The position numbers and the translations under genes are program-made. 64,000 bases of DNA. Source: Streptomyces formicae (GTDB lineage: Bacteria; Actinomycetota; Actinomycetes; Streptomycetales; Streptomycetaceae). The stretch covers positions 1,674,001-1,738,000 of the forward strand of contig NZ_CP022685.1 of the NCBI RefSeq assembly GCF_002556545.1. Reading direction: 5' to 3'. Below, one piece after another: positions 27,487-40,671 of this stretch. Within the stretch, counting starts at the first letter, position 1, and every line of letters starts with the position of its first letter. The notes beneath the pieces are model-generated. The model was not told the DNA's origin and did no database searches. It saw nothing but the letters and a program-made list of their open reading frames with translations.

Positions 27487-28032
27487 TCAATGCTCGTTCG
27501 AAGCCAACCGCAGCAAGTGGTCCGCGAGCGCCTGCCCCCCGGTGGCCTCCCTGCTGATCAGCATCAGCGTGTCGTCGCCCGCGATCGTCCCCAGGATGTC
27601 GTGCAGCTCGGCCTGGTCGATCGCGGACGCCAGGAACTGGGCCGCGCCCGGCGGCGTCCGCAGGACGACGAGGTTCGCCGAGGCCTCCGCGGAGATCAGC
27701 AGCTCCGCGGAGAGACGCCGCATCCGCTCCTCCTTGGCCGACTCGCCCAGCGGCGCGCGCGGGGTGCGGAATCCGCCCTCGCTCGGCACCGCGTAGATGA
27801 GGTCGCCCTCGGCGTTGCGGATCTTCACCGCGTTCAGCTCGTCCAGGTCCCTGGAGAGCGTCGCCTGAGTGACGGTCAGACCGTCGTCGGCGAGCAGCTT
27901 CGCCAGCTGGCTCTGGGAGCGGACCGGCTGCCGGTTGAGGATGTCCACGATCCGGCGGTGGCGTGCGGTGCGGGTCTGCGGCACGGCGGGACCCGCGTGG
28001 TCGCCGTGCTCGTTGCCTTGCGCCTGGCTCAT
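27487..28032 (-). CDS. argR: Arginine repressor
   Basis: Arginine-responsive repressor of the arg genes, 181 residues. The winged HTH is near residues 25-75 ([47 protein letters not shown]). The C-terminal hexamerisation and arginine-binding domain includes [16 protein letters not shown] and [14 protein letters not shown]. The start at 28032 is chosen from the family N-terminus; its GGAG is twelve bases away, slightly long. Last gene of argCJBDR, 19 bp after argD. Its targets in this window are the argC and argG promoters. Confidence 0.95.
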   Translation of the reverse strand: MSQAQGNEHGDHAGPAVPQTRTARHRRIVDILNRQPVRSQSQLAKLLADDGLTVTQATLSRDLDELNAVKIRNAEGDLIYAVPSEGGFRTPRAPLGESAKEERMRRLSAELLISAEASANLVVLRTPPGAAQFLASAIDQAELHDILGTIAGDDTLMLISREATGGQALADHLLRLASNEH

Positions 28033-28051
28033 CGTCGTCTCATTCTCCGGA

Positions 28052-29245
28052 TCATTCGTCCCCGTCGGCTTCAAGAGCCTTGTCCAGGATGCCCGGCAGT
28101 GCCTGGAGGAACGCGTCCACCTCGTCGTCGCGCACGTTCAGCGGGGGCATCAGCCGTACGACATCGGGGGCGGGCGCGTTCACCAGGAAGCCGGCGTCCT
28201 GAGCCGCCTGCTGCGCCCGTGGCGCGAGCGGCTCGGTGAGCACGATACCCAGCAGCAGGCCCGAGCCCCTTACACGGCCCACGAGCGAGTGTCCGAGTGA
28301 CTCGATTCCGTCGCGCAGCTTCTCACCCGCCCGCTTGGTGTTCTCCAGCAGGCCCTCGGACTCGATGGTGTCGACGACGGCGAGTCCCGCGGCGCACGCG
28401 ACGGGGTTTCCGCCGAACGTCGTGCCGTGGTGTCCTGGCTTGAACAGTTCGGCCGCCACGCCGAAGGCGGCCGTCGCGCCGAGCGGCAGGCCGCCGCCGA
28501 GACCCTTCGCGAGCGTGACGACGTCGGGCTCGACGCCCTCGTGGGCGAGGTACGCGAACCAGTGGCCGGTACGGCCGATTCCGGTCTGCACCTCGTCGAG
28601 GACGAGCAGCGTGCCGGTGGCGGCGGTGATCTCCCGGGCCGCCTTGAGGTAGCCCGCGGGCGGCACGACCACGCCGTTCTCGCCCTGGATCGGCTCGATG
28701 ATCACGAACGCGGTGTCGGTGGTGACCGCCGCGCGCAGCGCCTCGACGTCACCGTACGGAACGTGCGTGACGTCGCCGGGCAGCGGCAGGAACGGTGTCT
28801 GCTTGCCGGGCTGTCCGGTGAGCGCGAGCGCGCCCATGGTCCGGCCGTGGAAGCCGCCCTGGGTGGCGACCATGTGCGAGCGGCCGGTCAGGCGCCCGAG
28901 CTTGAAGGCGCCCTCGTTGGCCTCGGCGCCGGAGTTGCAGAAGTACACCTTGCCCTCGCGCCCGAAGAGCTGGAGCAGCTTCTCGGCGAGCGCGACGGGC
29001 GGCTCGGCGACGAAGAGGTTCGAGACGTGGCCCAGCGAGCCGATCTGCTTGCCGACCGCCTCGACGATCGCCGGGTGGCCGTGGCCGAGGGCGTTGACCG
29101 CGATGCCGCCGACGAAGTCGACGTACTCCTTGCCGTCGGCGTCCCACAGCTTGCTGCCCGCGCCGCGCACCAGGGGGAGCCTCGGCGTGCCGTAGTTGTC
29201 CATGAGCGCGCCCTGCCAGCGCGCGGTCAGCTCCTGGTTGCTCAT
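28052..29245 (-). CDS. argD: Acetylornithine aminotransferase
   Basis: PLP-dependent transaminase converting N-acetylglutamate semialdehyde to N-acetylornithine, 397 residues. The PLP-lysine is in [17 protein letters not shown] (residue ~245). Other class-III motifs are [18 protein letters not shown] and [15 protein letters not shown]. The start codon overlaps the argB stop by four bases (ATGA), so it is coupled. Confidence 0.96.
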   Translation of the reverse strand: MSNQELTARWQGALMDNYGTPRLPLVRGAGSKLWDADGKEYVDFVGGIAVNALGHGHPAIVEAVGKQIGSLGHVSNLFVAEPPVALAEKLLQLFGREGKVYFCNSGAEANEGAFKLGRLTGRSHMVATQGGFHGRTMGALALTGQPGKQTPFLPLPGDVTHVPYGDVEALRAAVTTDTAFVIIEPIQGENGVVVPPAGYLKAAREITAATGTLLVLDEVQTGIGRTGHWFAYLAHEGVEPDVVTLAKGLGGGLPLGATAAFGVAAELFKPGHHGTTFGGNPVACAAGLAVVDTIESEGLLENTKRAGEKLRDGIESLGHSLVGRVRGSGLLLGIVLTEPLAPRAQQAAQDAGFLVNAPAPDVVRLMPPLNVRDDEVDAFLQALPGILDKALEADGDE

Positions 29246-30158
29246 GACTCCCCCTTCTTGTCGGTCTTCTCGTCGGGCACGACCATCGTGCCGATTCCTT
29301 CGTCGGTGAAGATCTCCAGCAGGATCGAGTGCTGGACCCGGCCGTCGATCACGCGGGCCGTCTCGACGCCGTTGCGCACAGCGTGCAGACAGCCCTCCAT
29401 CTTCGGGACCATGCCGCTGGCCAGCTCGGGCAGGAGCTTCTCCAGATCGGTGGCGGTGAGGCGGCTTATCACCTCGTCGCTGTTCGGCCAGTCCTCGTAG
29501 AGGCCCTCGACGTCGGTGAGGACCATCAGGGTCTCGGCATCAAGCGCCGCAGCGAGTGCCGCAGCCGCCGTATCAGCATTGACGTTGTAGACATGTCCGT
29601 CGTCCTGGGAACGGGCGATCGAGGAGACCACCGGGATGCGGCCGTCGGCGAGCAGCGCCTCGATGGCGCCGGTGTCGATCTCGGTGATCTGGCCGACCCG
29701 GCCGATGTCGACCAGCTCGCCCTCGATGCGGGGCTGGTGCTTGGTGGCGGTGATGGTGTGCGCGTCCTCGCCGGTGAGGCCGACGGCGAGCGGGCCGTGC
29801 TGGTTGAGCAGGCCGACGAGCTCGCGCTGCACCTGTCCTGCGAGCACCATGCGTACGACGTCCATGGCCTCCTCAGTGGTGACGCGCAGGCCCGCCTTGA
29901 ACTCGCTGACGATGCCGTGCCGGTCGAGGGCCTTGCTGATCTGCGGTCCGCCGCCGTGCACGACGACGGGCCTGAGGCCCGCGTGGTGCAGGAAGACGAC
30001 GTCCTGCGCGAAGGCGGCCTTCAGCTCCTCGTCGACCATGGCGTTGCCGCCGAACTTGATGACGACGGTCTTGCCACGGTGCCGGGTGAGCCAGGGCAGC
30101 GCCTCGATGAGGGTCTGCGCCTTGGGCAGGGCGGTGTGCTTGCGCGCGGTGGGAGTAC

Positions 30159-30162
<4 letters not shown>
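29242..30162 (-). CDS. argB: Acetylglutamate kinase
   Basis: Phosphorylates N-acetylglutamate, the feedback-controlled step. 306 residues. The amino-acid-kinase fold shows [15 protein letters not shown] (Lys for ATP), [14 protein letters not shown], and [12 protein letters not shown]. An N-terminal extension before VVIKFGG matches the arginine-sensitive hexameric type. The start at 30162 overlaps the argJ stop by four bases. Confidence 0.96.
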
Positions 30163-32392
<2,230 letters not shown>

Positions 32393-32548
32393 GAGACCTC
32401 TGCTGGGCCGCCCCGCGGTCCGTCACGCGGTCGGTCCACGACACGTGTCGTCATGCCCGGTCGGCGCGTTGGTCAGCGCATGCGCGCCGGTGATCACCAG
32501 GGTCCCGGCACAGGCGCATCGGAATGCCTACGACGAGGAGTCGTGCCA

Positions 32549-32989
32549 GTGCGAGGAAGTCTTGTCGCCGCGAGTGCCGTGGTCGCTGCGGGGCTGTTGA
32601 CGGGAGTGACGGGTCCGGCGGACGCGATCACGATCGGGTCCGGGGCGGTGACCACCGACGCGGAGGGGACCGTTTCCCGGGACGGGGCGGTCACCGTCTC
32701 CGGGACCTACCGCTGTTCTCCGCGGTCCGCCCCGGGACCGGTGTTCGTGTCGTCGACGGTGCGGCAGGGCTCCGTGCGGCACGGCATCGGCGGGACGGCC
32801 GCTCGGTGCGACGGCGCCGAGCACACCTGGGTGAACCACGAGAGGCCCGGGAACGGGACGTCCCTGAAGCCCGGATCCGCCGAGGTCGAGGCGACCTTGA
32901 TGCATCTGAACACCCGTAGCGGGCTGCCCGTGCCGACCTTCCTCGCGAGCGACCGGCAGGACGTCGAACTGCGCCCGGCGAGGGACTGA
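32549..32989 (+). CDS. Small secreted protein, DUF6299-like
   Basis: A 146-residue exported protein. The signal peptide is [20 protein letters not shown], cleaved near ADA. The mature part has two Cys (TYRCSP and [10 protein letters not shown]), probably disulfide-bonded, in a beta-rich, Ig-like domain. The GTG at 32549 follows GAGGAG by eight bases; the GTG six bases earlier is too close. It resembles DUF6299 proteins, from memory. Function unknown. A strong terminator follows. Confidence 0.85.
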   Translation: MRGSLVAASAVVAAGLLTGVTGPADAITIGSGAVTTDAEGTVSRDGAVTVSGTYRCSPRSAPGPVFVSSTVRQGSVRHGIGGTAARCDGAEHTWVNHERPGNGTSLKPGSAEVEATLMHLNTRSGLPVPTFLASDRQDVELRPARD

Positions 32990-33007
32990 GGCCGCTCTGC
33001 CCGCGCG

Positions 33008-33056
33008 CGGGTGAGTGCCGCGGTCGGCAGTTCCCGCCAACCGCGGCACTCACCCG
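33008..33056. terminator. Terminator hairpin after the secreted-protein gene
   Basis: A 17 bp perfect stem (33008-33024 with 33040-33056) and a 15-base loop, 19 bp past the stop. Confidence 0.85.
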
Positions 33057-33150
33057 TGGCCGCTGGCCGACGGGTGACGGCCCTAGGCTTCCCTCGGCAT
33101 CAGCCGCGGCCTGGGACCAGGCCCCAGCCCAGACTTCAGGAGCGCCCTTC

Positions 33151-33696
33151 ATGTTCGACCCCGTACCCGGGCACCCGTTCCCCGACGGACACCGCCCCGA
33201 CAAGGCGCCCGCGCCGCATCCCCTCCTCGCGCCGGTGCTCGGTCTCCTCGGCACCTGGCACGGCCGTGGGCGCGGCGAGTACCCCACGCTCGAAGCGGAC
33301 TTCTCGTACGCCCAGGAAGTGACCTTCAGCCACGACGGCCGCCCCTTCCTGCACTATCAGGCCCGGGCCTGGCTGCTCGACGCCGACGGTGCGCCGCTGC
33401 GCCCCTCCGCCCGCGAGAGCGGCTGGTGGCGGTTGCAGGCAGACGGCCGCGTCGAGGCACTGATCACCCAGCCCACCGGCATCGCGGAGATCGCGGTCGG
33501 CCGCGCCGCGGACGGCACGGTGGACATCGCGACCCACGAGGTGGCGCGCACGCCCACGGCCAAGGAGGTCGACGCCACCCGCCGCCGTTACACACTCACC
33601 GACGCCGACACGCTGGACTTCGCGCACGACCTCGCGGCGGTCGGACAGCCGTTGCAGCACCACCTCTCGGCCCAGCTGCTGCGCCGCGGCGCGTAG
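33151..33696 (+). CDS. Nitrobindin / FABP-like heme-binding beta-barrel protein
   Basis: A 181-residue member of the nitrobindin family (DUF1794, THAP4 C-terminal domain). The signature [16 protein letters not shown] is near residue 34; [14 protein letters not shown] and [11 protein letters not shown] follow. The C-terminal [12 protein letters not shown] carries the His that ligates ferric heme in characterised members, which scavenge nitric oxide or isomerise peroxynitrite. Monocistronic. A decayed gene follows. Confidence 0.92.
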   Translation: MFDPVPGHPFPDGHRPDKAPAPHPLLAPVLGLLGTWHGRGRGEYPTLEADFSYAQEVTFSHDGRPFLHYQARAWLLDADGAPLRPSARESGWWRLQADGRVEALITQPTGIAEIAVGRAADGTVDIATHEVARTPTAKEVDATRRRYTLTDADTLDFAHDLAAVGQPLQHHLSAQLLRRGA

Positions 33697-33779
33697 GCCC
33701 CGGAGGTATCCGGTCGGCCGATGCCCGGCCGCCCGCCCGCACACAGGCTTGAACTCCGCACCGCGCAAAGGGAGTTCGC

Positions 33780-34370
33780 ATGGACCTGTGGGACCGGGCC
33801 GGGCGGCTCGGTGGATACGGAGCCGCGCTGGCGCTGACGCCCTATCTGGTGATCAAGGTGAGTCGGCATGGCGGCGACCGGGATCGCGGTCGCACTGGCG
33901 CTGGTACGGCCCTGGGGGCGCGGCTCCCCGGGCGGCCGCTGGTCTTCTGCGCCTGGGTGGGCACGGGCTTCCTCGTGCCGCTGCTCCCCTACGCCGTGTG
34001 CAGATCCGCTTCGTGGGCATGGGGCTCGGCCTCGCCGTGGCGCTCCCCGCGCATCCGCGCCGACGGTGGCCCGACGCGTGCGCCGGGCGGACGGGCGACG
34101 GCGGTTCCGGGCCGCTCCGCCTGCCGCCGAGGCCCGCCGTCACCGCCGTCGCGATCGCGGCGGTCTGGCTGTCCTGGGCGGCGGGCGGCACCGCGGGCCT
34201 CGCGCACCCCGCGAAGCGCGACCTCACGTGCCGCTCACCCTGGCCTGGCTCGGCTCCGGGGCGCTCTTCGCCTGGAGCGCTTGGCGCTCGTCCGTGCCCG
34301 CGCGGGCCGGGCGGCCGTTCCTACTGGTCCCGGCCCTGGTCCTCGGCCCGGTCCTTCTGCTCCTTGTGCT
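33780..34370 (+). pseudogene. Decayed membrane-protein gene with several frameshifts
   Basis: Coding-quality hydrophobic segments are scattered over three frames of the plus strand. From 33780 one reads LGGYGAALALTPYLVIKV. At about 33865 the frame changes to GMAATGIAVALALVRPWG, returns for LPGRPLVFCAWVGTGFLVPL, moves to the third frame at about 34000 (FVGMGLGLAVALPAHPRRR, then VTAVAIAAVWLSWAAGG), and then to the second frame at about 34230 (PLTLAWLGSGALFAWSAWRS). The joint after VIKV also appears to lack residues. The 3' end runs into DUF5997 on the other strand. It looks like a 6-8 TM Streptomyces membrane protein inactivated by at least four lesions. Confidence 0.75.
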
Positions 34371-34731
34371 TCTCCTTGATGCGGACCGTCTCCTTGCGGA
34401 CCTCGGCCTGGGTGGCGCGCTCCTGGCGCAGCCACGAGGGGAACTCCTGCTTCAGGGCCTCGATCTGCTCCGTGGTGAGCGGCTCGGTGACTCCGCCACG
34501 GGCCAGACCCGCGATGGAGACGCCCAGCTTGGCCGCGACCACGGGGCGAGGGTGCGGGCCGTTGCGCCGCAGCTCCTGGAGCCACTCGGGCGGGTCGGCC
34601 TGCAGCGCGGCGAGCTCGGCGCGCGAGACGACACCCTCCTGGAACTCGGCGGGTGTGGCCTGGAGGTACACACCCAGCTTCTTCGCCGCGGTCGCGGGCT
34701 TCATGGTCTGGGTGGTCTGGTGCGACGTCAT
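34321..34731 (-). CDS. DUF5997 family protein
   Basis: A 136-residue soluble protein of an actinobacterial family without known function. KPATAAKKLGVYLQATPAEFQEGVVSR opens the domain, then PPEWLQELRRNGPHPRPVVAAKLGVSIAGLARGG. The C-terminal 30 residues are highly charged (KETVRIKEKHKEQKDRAEDQ). It is divergent from the LysR-effector-domain gene with 57 bp between. From memory these two are neighbours in other Streptomyces, suggesting a shared role. Its 3' end overlaps the decayed gene. Confidence 0.88.
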   Translation of the reverse strand: MTSHQTTQTMKPATAAKKLGVYLQATPAEFQEGVVSRAELAALQADPPEWLQELRRNGPHPRPVVAAKLGVSIAGLARGGVTEPLTTEQIEALKQEFPSWLRQERATQAEVRKETVRIKEKHKEQKDRAEDQGRDQ

Positions 34732-34788
34732 GGGTCAAGGGTATCGAGCGTGTGCGCTACTCCCGACCACGCCGGGTAGCCTGGCGAG

Positions 34789-35613
34789 GTGACAGGCTCG
34801 GATGTATCCCCCTCGTTCCGGCTCGCCTACGTCCCGGGCGTGACACCCGCCAAATGGGTGCGTATCTGGAACGAGCGGCAGCCCGACGTCCCGCTGACGC
34901 TCCACACGGTGTCCGCCGCCGAAGCCCCCGACGTGCTGCGCGGCGGCGGGGCCGACGCCGGATTCGTCCGGCTGCCCATCGACCGTACGGCGCTCAGCGC
35001 GATCCCCCTCTACACCGAGACGACCGTGGTGATCGTCCCCAAGGACCACGTCGTGGCGGCGGTCGACGAGGTGTCCGCCGATGACCTCGCCGACGAGATC
35101 GTGCTCCATCCGCTCGACGACGTCCTGGAGTGGGAGCGGCGGCCCGGACTGCCCGCGAACGAGCGGCCCGCCACGACCGAGGACGCCGTGGAACTGGTGG
35201 CGGCGGGCATCGGCGTGCTCGTCGTACCCCAGTCGCTCGCCCGGCTGCACCACCGCAAGGACCTCACCTACCGGCCGGTCTCCGACGCGCCGGAGTCGCG
35301 CGTCGCGCTGTCCTGGCCCGAGGACGCGACCACGGACCTGGTGGAGGACTTCATCGGGATCGTGCGCGGACGCACGGTGAACAGCTCGCGGGGACGCACG
35401 CAGGCGTCGGCGCAGGCGCAGCAGAAGGACAAGCGCCCGGAGACGGCGGGCGGCGCGCGGCGGAAGCCGTCCGGTGGGGGCAAGCCGGGCTCGGGGAAGT
35501 CCGGCTCGGGGAAGTCGGGTGCGGGCAAGGCCGCGCGCGGGGGCGGCGGCACCGCACGGGCCAAGTCGGGCAAGCCGACCGCCAAGCGGGGCAAGCCCAA
35601 GCGCCGGTCGTAG
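34789..35613 (+). CDS. LysR-type substrate-binding-domain protein without HTH, basic tail
   Basis: 274 residues. Residues ~7-195 are the periplasmic-binding-like effector domain of LysR regulators (FRLAYVPGVTPAKWVRIWNE, GVLVVPQSLARLHH), beginning where the HTH of a normal LysR would already have ended. Residues ~200-274 are a Lys/Gly/Ser-rich basic tail (repeats of GSGKSGSGKSGAGK). The missing HTH means it cannot bind DNA in the LysR manner; the basic tail might bind nucleic acid. The GTG start follows GCGAGG. It is divergent from DUF5997. Confidence 0.9.
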   Translation: MTGSDVSPSFRLAYVPGVTPAKWVRIWNERQPDVPLTLHTVSAAEAPDVLRGGGADAGFVRLPIDRTALSAIPLYTETTVVIVPKDHVVAAVDEVSADDLADEIVLHPLDDVLEWERRPGLPANERPATTEDAVELVAAGIGVLVVPQSLARLHHRKDLTYRPVSDAPESRVALSWPEDATTDLVEDFIGIVRGRTVNSSRGRTQASAQAQQKDKRPETAGGARRKPSGGGKPGSGKSGSGKSGAGKAARGGGGTARAKSGKPTAKRGKPKRRS

Positions 35614-35653
35614 CGTCGCCGGTCCGAGGGCCGGACGGTCCTGGAGCCGGTCC

Positions 35654-35818
35654 CACGGCGCGAGCGGCCGCAGCTCGGTGCTCCATCTTGCCGTCGCGGC
35701 CCTGGTCGGGCTACCGGCGCTGTTCTCCGCCCTGCCACCGCTCGCCGACCCCGACTGGCGGCAGTGGGCGGGCCCGCTCCTCCTCGGTGGTCCGGCGCTG
35801 CGGGCGCGGGACGCCTGA
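35654..35818 (+). pseudogene. Possible membrane-protein C-terminal remnant
   Basis: In one plus-strand frame, VLHLAVAALVGLPALFSALP and ADPDWRQWAGPLLLGG read like the end of a membrane protein, closed by TGA at 35816. There is no start or N-terminal part, because the same frame upstream is inside the LysR-domain gene. Either a remnant or chance; the coding look is better than that of the other frames. Confidence 0.35.
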
Positions 35819-35840
35819 GGCACCGTCCCGTACCTACGCG

Positions 35841-35875
35841 TCCGCCCCGGCCGGGGAGAACCCGGCCGGGGCGGA
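35841..35875. terminator. Terminator hairpin of the isocitrate dehydrogenase gene
   Basis: A 15 bp perfect stem (35841-35855 with 35861-35875) with loop GAGAA, 43 bp past the idh stop. The rest of 35614-35917 holds only the possible remnant at 35654-35818. Confidence 0.85.
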
Positions 35876-35917
35876 CGTGGTGGCACGGGCCGACTCAGAC
35901 GCGTCGGCTCACGTGTG

Positions 35918-38267
<2,350 letters not shown>

Positions 38268-38268
<1 letters not shown>

Positions 38269-38861
38269 TGAGCGAACAGGACGCCGGGCTGCGGGCCCGG
38301 CTTGTGGACGTGGGCGTCGAACTCGTGGCCGCGCAGGGGGTGGGGGCCCTCACCCTGCGGGAGATCGCCCGCAGGGCGGGCGTCTCGCACGGGGCACCCA
38401 GGCGGTACTTCCCCACGCACGTGGCGCTCCTGTCCGCCATCGCCCGGCGGGGCTTCGCCGAGCTGGCGGCCGAGACGGAGAAGGCGGGGAGAGCGGCGGG
38501 CGGGGCGAGTGCGCGGGCGCGGCTCAGGGCGCTGAGCGGGGCCTACCTCGACTTCGCGGCGGCCCACCGCGGCATGTTCGAGCTGATGTTCCGCCACGAC
38601 CTCCTGGAGAGCAACGAACTCGGCCTGCGCGAGACCAGCCTGCCGCTGTTCGACGTGCTGGTCGGCCTGGTCGCCGAGGCGCGCCCGACGCCCGAAGGGG
38701 GTCCCGGGGCCCGTGTCGTCGCGGGCGCGCTCTGGGCGAACCTGCACGGCATCGCGCAACTGTGGGAGTGGGGCAGCCTGCGTCTCGCGTCGGGTGCCGA
38801 GCACGCGGAGGCGCTGCTCGACGCGGCCCTCGACGCCCATCTCGGACCGGAGCCGCGATGA
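38268..38861 (+). CDS. TetR-family transcriptional regulator
   Basis: A 197-residue repressor. The HTH is near residues 12-55 (LVAAQGVGALTLREIARRAGVSHGAPRRYFPTHVALLSAI). The C-terminal domain (AYLDFAAAHRGMFELMFRHDLLE) is of the TetR_C type seen in drug-efflux repressors. The start is put at ATG 38268 rather than GTG 38262; no ribosome site precedes either, so it may be leaderless. The stop overlaps the MFS start by four bases. Confidence 0.92.
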
Positions 38862-40345
38862 GCACCACATCCGCGCCCGACCGGCTCCAGCGCGGCCTCA
38901 CGCTGGGGTGCAGCGTCCTCGGTGCCATGATCGTCGCCCTGGACGGCACCGTGCTGACCGTCGTCCAGCCCGTCCTGCAACGCGACCTGGACGCCTCCTT
39001 CGCGCAGGTGCAGTGGACGAGCACCGGCTACCTCATCGCCGTGGCGAGCCTGCTCGTCTTCGCCGGACGGCTCGGCGACCGGTACGGGCACCGGCGACTC
39101 TTCGCCGTCGGCACCCTCGGCTTCGCGCTCGCCTCGGCGGGCATCGGGCTCGCGTCCGGCATCGGCTGGGTGATCGCGCTGCGCGTCGTCCAGGGCGTCT
39201 GCGGCGCCCTGCTCCAGCCCGCCACCCTCGGGATGCTGCGGGCCGCGTACCCGCCCGAGAAGATCGCCATGCCCATCGCGCTGCGGACCAGCGCCATCGG
39301 GCTCGCGGCCGCCACGGGCCCGCTGCTCGGCGGCGCGCTCGCCACCCACCTGGGCTGGCGTGCCGTCTTCTTCCTCAACGTCGTGCCCGCGCTCGCGATC
39401 GGCGTCATCGCCCTGCTGGTCCGGGTGCCCGCGCCGCGCCGCCCGGGTCCCGCGCCCCGGCTCGACGTGCCGGGTGCCGTGCTGCTCGCGGTGACTCTGG
39501 CCGCTCTCGTGCACACGCTGGTCGCCGTCGCCGATGCGGGACCGACGGCGGGGGCCGCGGCGGGGCTCCTGGTGGTGGCGGGCGCGGGCGGTGCGTTCGT
39601 CCGGCACGAGCGGCGTACGCACGGGCCCCTCGTGTCGCCCGGACTGGTCGCCTCCGCCGCCGTCGGTCCTGCGCTCTGCATTCTGCTCGCCGCGTCCGCC
39701 GCGATGTTCGGGACGCTCTTCGTCGGCACGTACTTCCTTCAGGACGTCCTCGCGCTCGACCCGCTGCGCAGCGCCGTCCAGGCGCTGCCCCTCGCCGTGA
39801 TGATGGTGGTGGCCGCGCCGCTCGCGGCCGTACTGCTGCGCGCGCACGGGCCGCGGCGGACGATCACGGCGGCGATGGCGGTGCTCACGGTCGGCGTGCT
39901 CGTCCTGTCGCGCCTCGGCCCCGATCCCGGGACCGTGGCCGTCGGCGGCGGGTTCCTGCTGGTCGGCGCCGGGTTCGGCACCGTGATGGTGGCCGCGACC
40001 ACCGTGGTCGTACGGCATGCCCCGGTGGGCGAGGCCGGAGTCGCGGGCGGGCTCCAGCAGACGGCGATGAACGTCGGCCCCGCGCTGGGCGTCGCTCTCG
40101 CGACGGCCCTGATGACCCTCCTCGCCCCGGCCACCACGCGGCCCGGCGACCCGGCGCCGCGCTGGAACGACGGTGACTTCGTGGCCGCGATGGGCCCGAC
40201 GCTCACGGTGCTCGCGGTGGTCGCGGCGCTCGGCGCGCTCGCGGCAGCCCGACTGCCGCGCCGGACCCCCACGGCCACCACATCCCCCGCGTCCCCCGCG
40301 TCCACCAAGCCCGCCGAGCCCGCCGAGCCCGCCGGACCCAGGTGA
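38858..40345 (+). CDS. MFS multidrug transporter, DHA2 type, with repeat-derived stop
   Basis: A 495-residue exporter with about fourteen helices. IVALDGTVLTVVQPVLQRDL is the DHA2 first-helix motif, GRLGDRYGHRRLF motif A, and TGPLLGGALATHLGWR motif C. It is coupled to the upstream tetR (ATGA overlap). The C-terminal ~55 residues are the last helix plus a Thr/Pro/Ser/Ala tail (TATTSPASPAST). The stop TGA at 40343-40345 is created at the junction with a second copy of this 3' end in another frame, so the present C-terminus is probably not ancestral. Confidence 0.93.
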   Translation: MSTTSAPDRLQRGLTLGCSVLGAMIVALDGTVLTVVQPVLQRDLDASFAQVQWTSTGYLIAVASLLVFAGRLGDRYGHRRLFAVGTLGFALASAGIGLASGIGWVIALRVVQGVCGALLQPATLGMLRAAYPPEKIAMPIALRTSAIGLAAATGPLLGGALATHLGWRAVFFLNVVPALAIGVIALLVRVPAPRRPGPAPRLDVPGAVLLAVTLAALVHTLVAVADAGPTAGAAAGLLVVAGAGGAFVRHERRTHGPLVSPGLVASAAVGPALCILLAASAAMFGTLFVGTYFLQDVLALDPLRSAVQALPLAVMMVVAAPLAAVLLRAHGPRRTITAAMAVLTVGVLVLSRLGPDPGTVAVGGGFLLVGAGFGTVMVAATTVVVRHAPVGEAGVAGGLQQTAMNVGPALGVALATALMTLLAPATTRPGDPAPRWNDGDFVAAMGPTLTVLAVVAALGALAAARLPRRTPTATTSPASPASTKPAEPAEPAGPR

Positions 40346-40650
40346 CTTCATGGCACCGGTGGCCCCGACACTCGCGGTGCTCGCGGTACTCGGGGCGCTC
40401 GCGGCGGCCCGACTGGCACGCCGCGCCGCCACGGCCACCACATCCCCCGCATCCACCAAGCCCACCGAGCCCGCCGGTCCCAGATGACTTCGTGGCCGCG
40501 ATGGCCCAGACACTCACGGCGCCCGCGGTGGTCGCGGCGCTCGGCGCGCTCATGGCGACCCGACTGCCACGCCGGACCCCCACAGCCACCACATCCCCCA
40601 CGTCCCCCACGTCCCCCGAGACCCCCGCGTCCCCCGGACCCACCGGTCCG
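40175..40650 (+). repeat. Three tandem copies of the MFS gene's 3' end
   Basis: Copy 1 (40175-40343) is inside the gene; copy 2 (40344-40485) and copy 3 (40486 to about 40650) lie after the stop. Each begins GACTTC, then encodes a helix like LAVVAALGALAAARLPRR and a TATTSP tail. Periods are 169 and 142 bp, both one more than a multiple of three, so each copy opens in the next frame. The 27 bp difference is a deletion in the tail of copy 2. This fills the gap to the convergent gene. Confidence 0.9.
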
Positions 40651-40671
40651 GACACGACACACCACCCCCCG

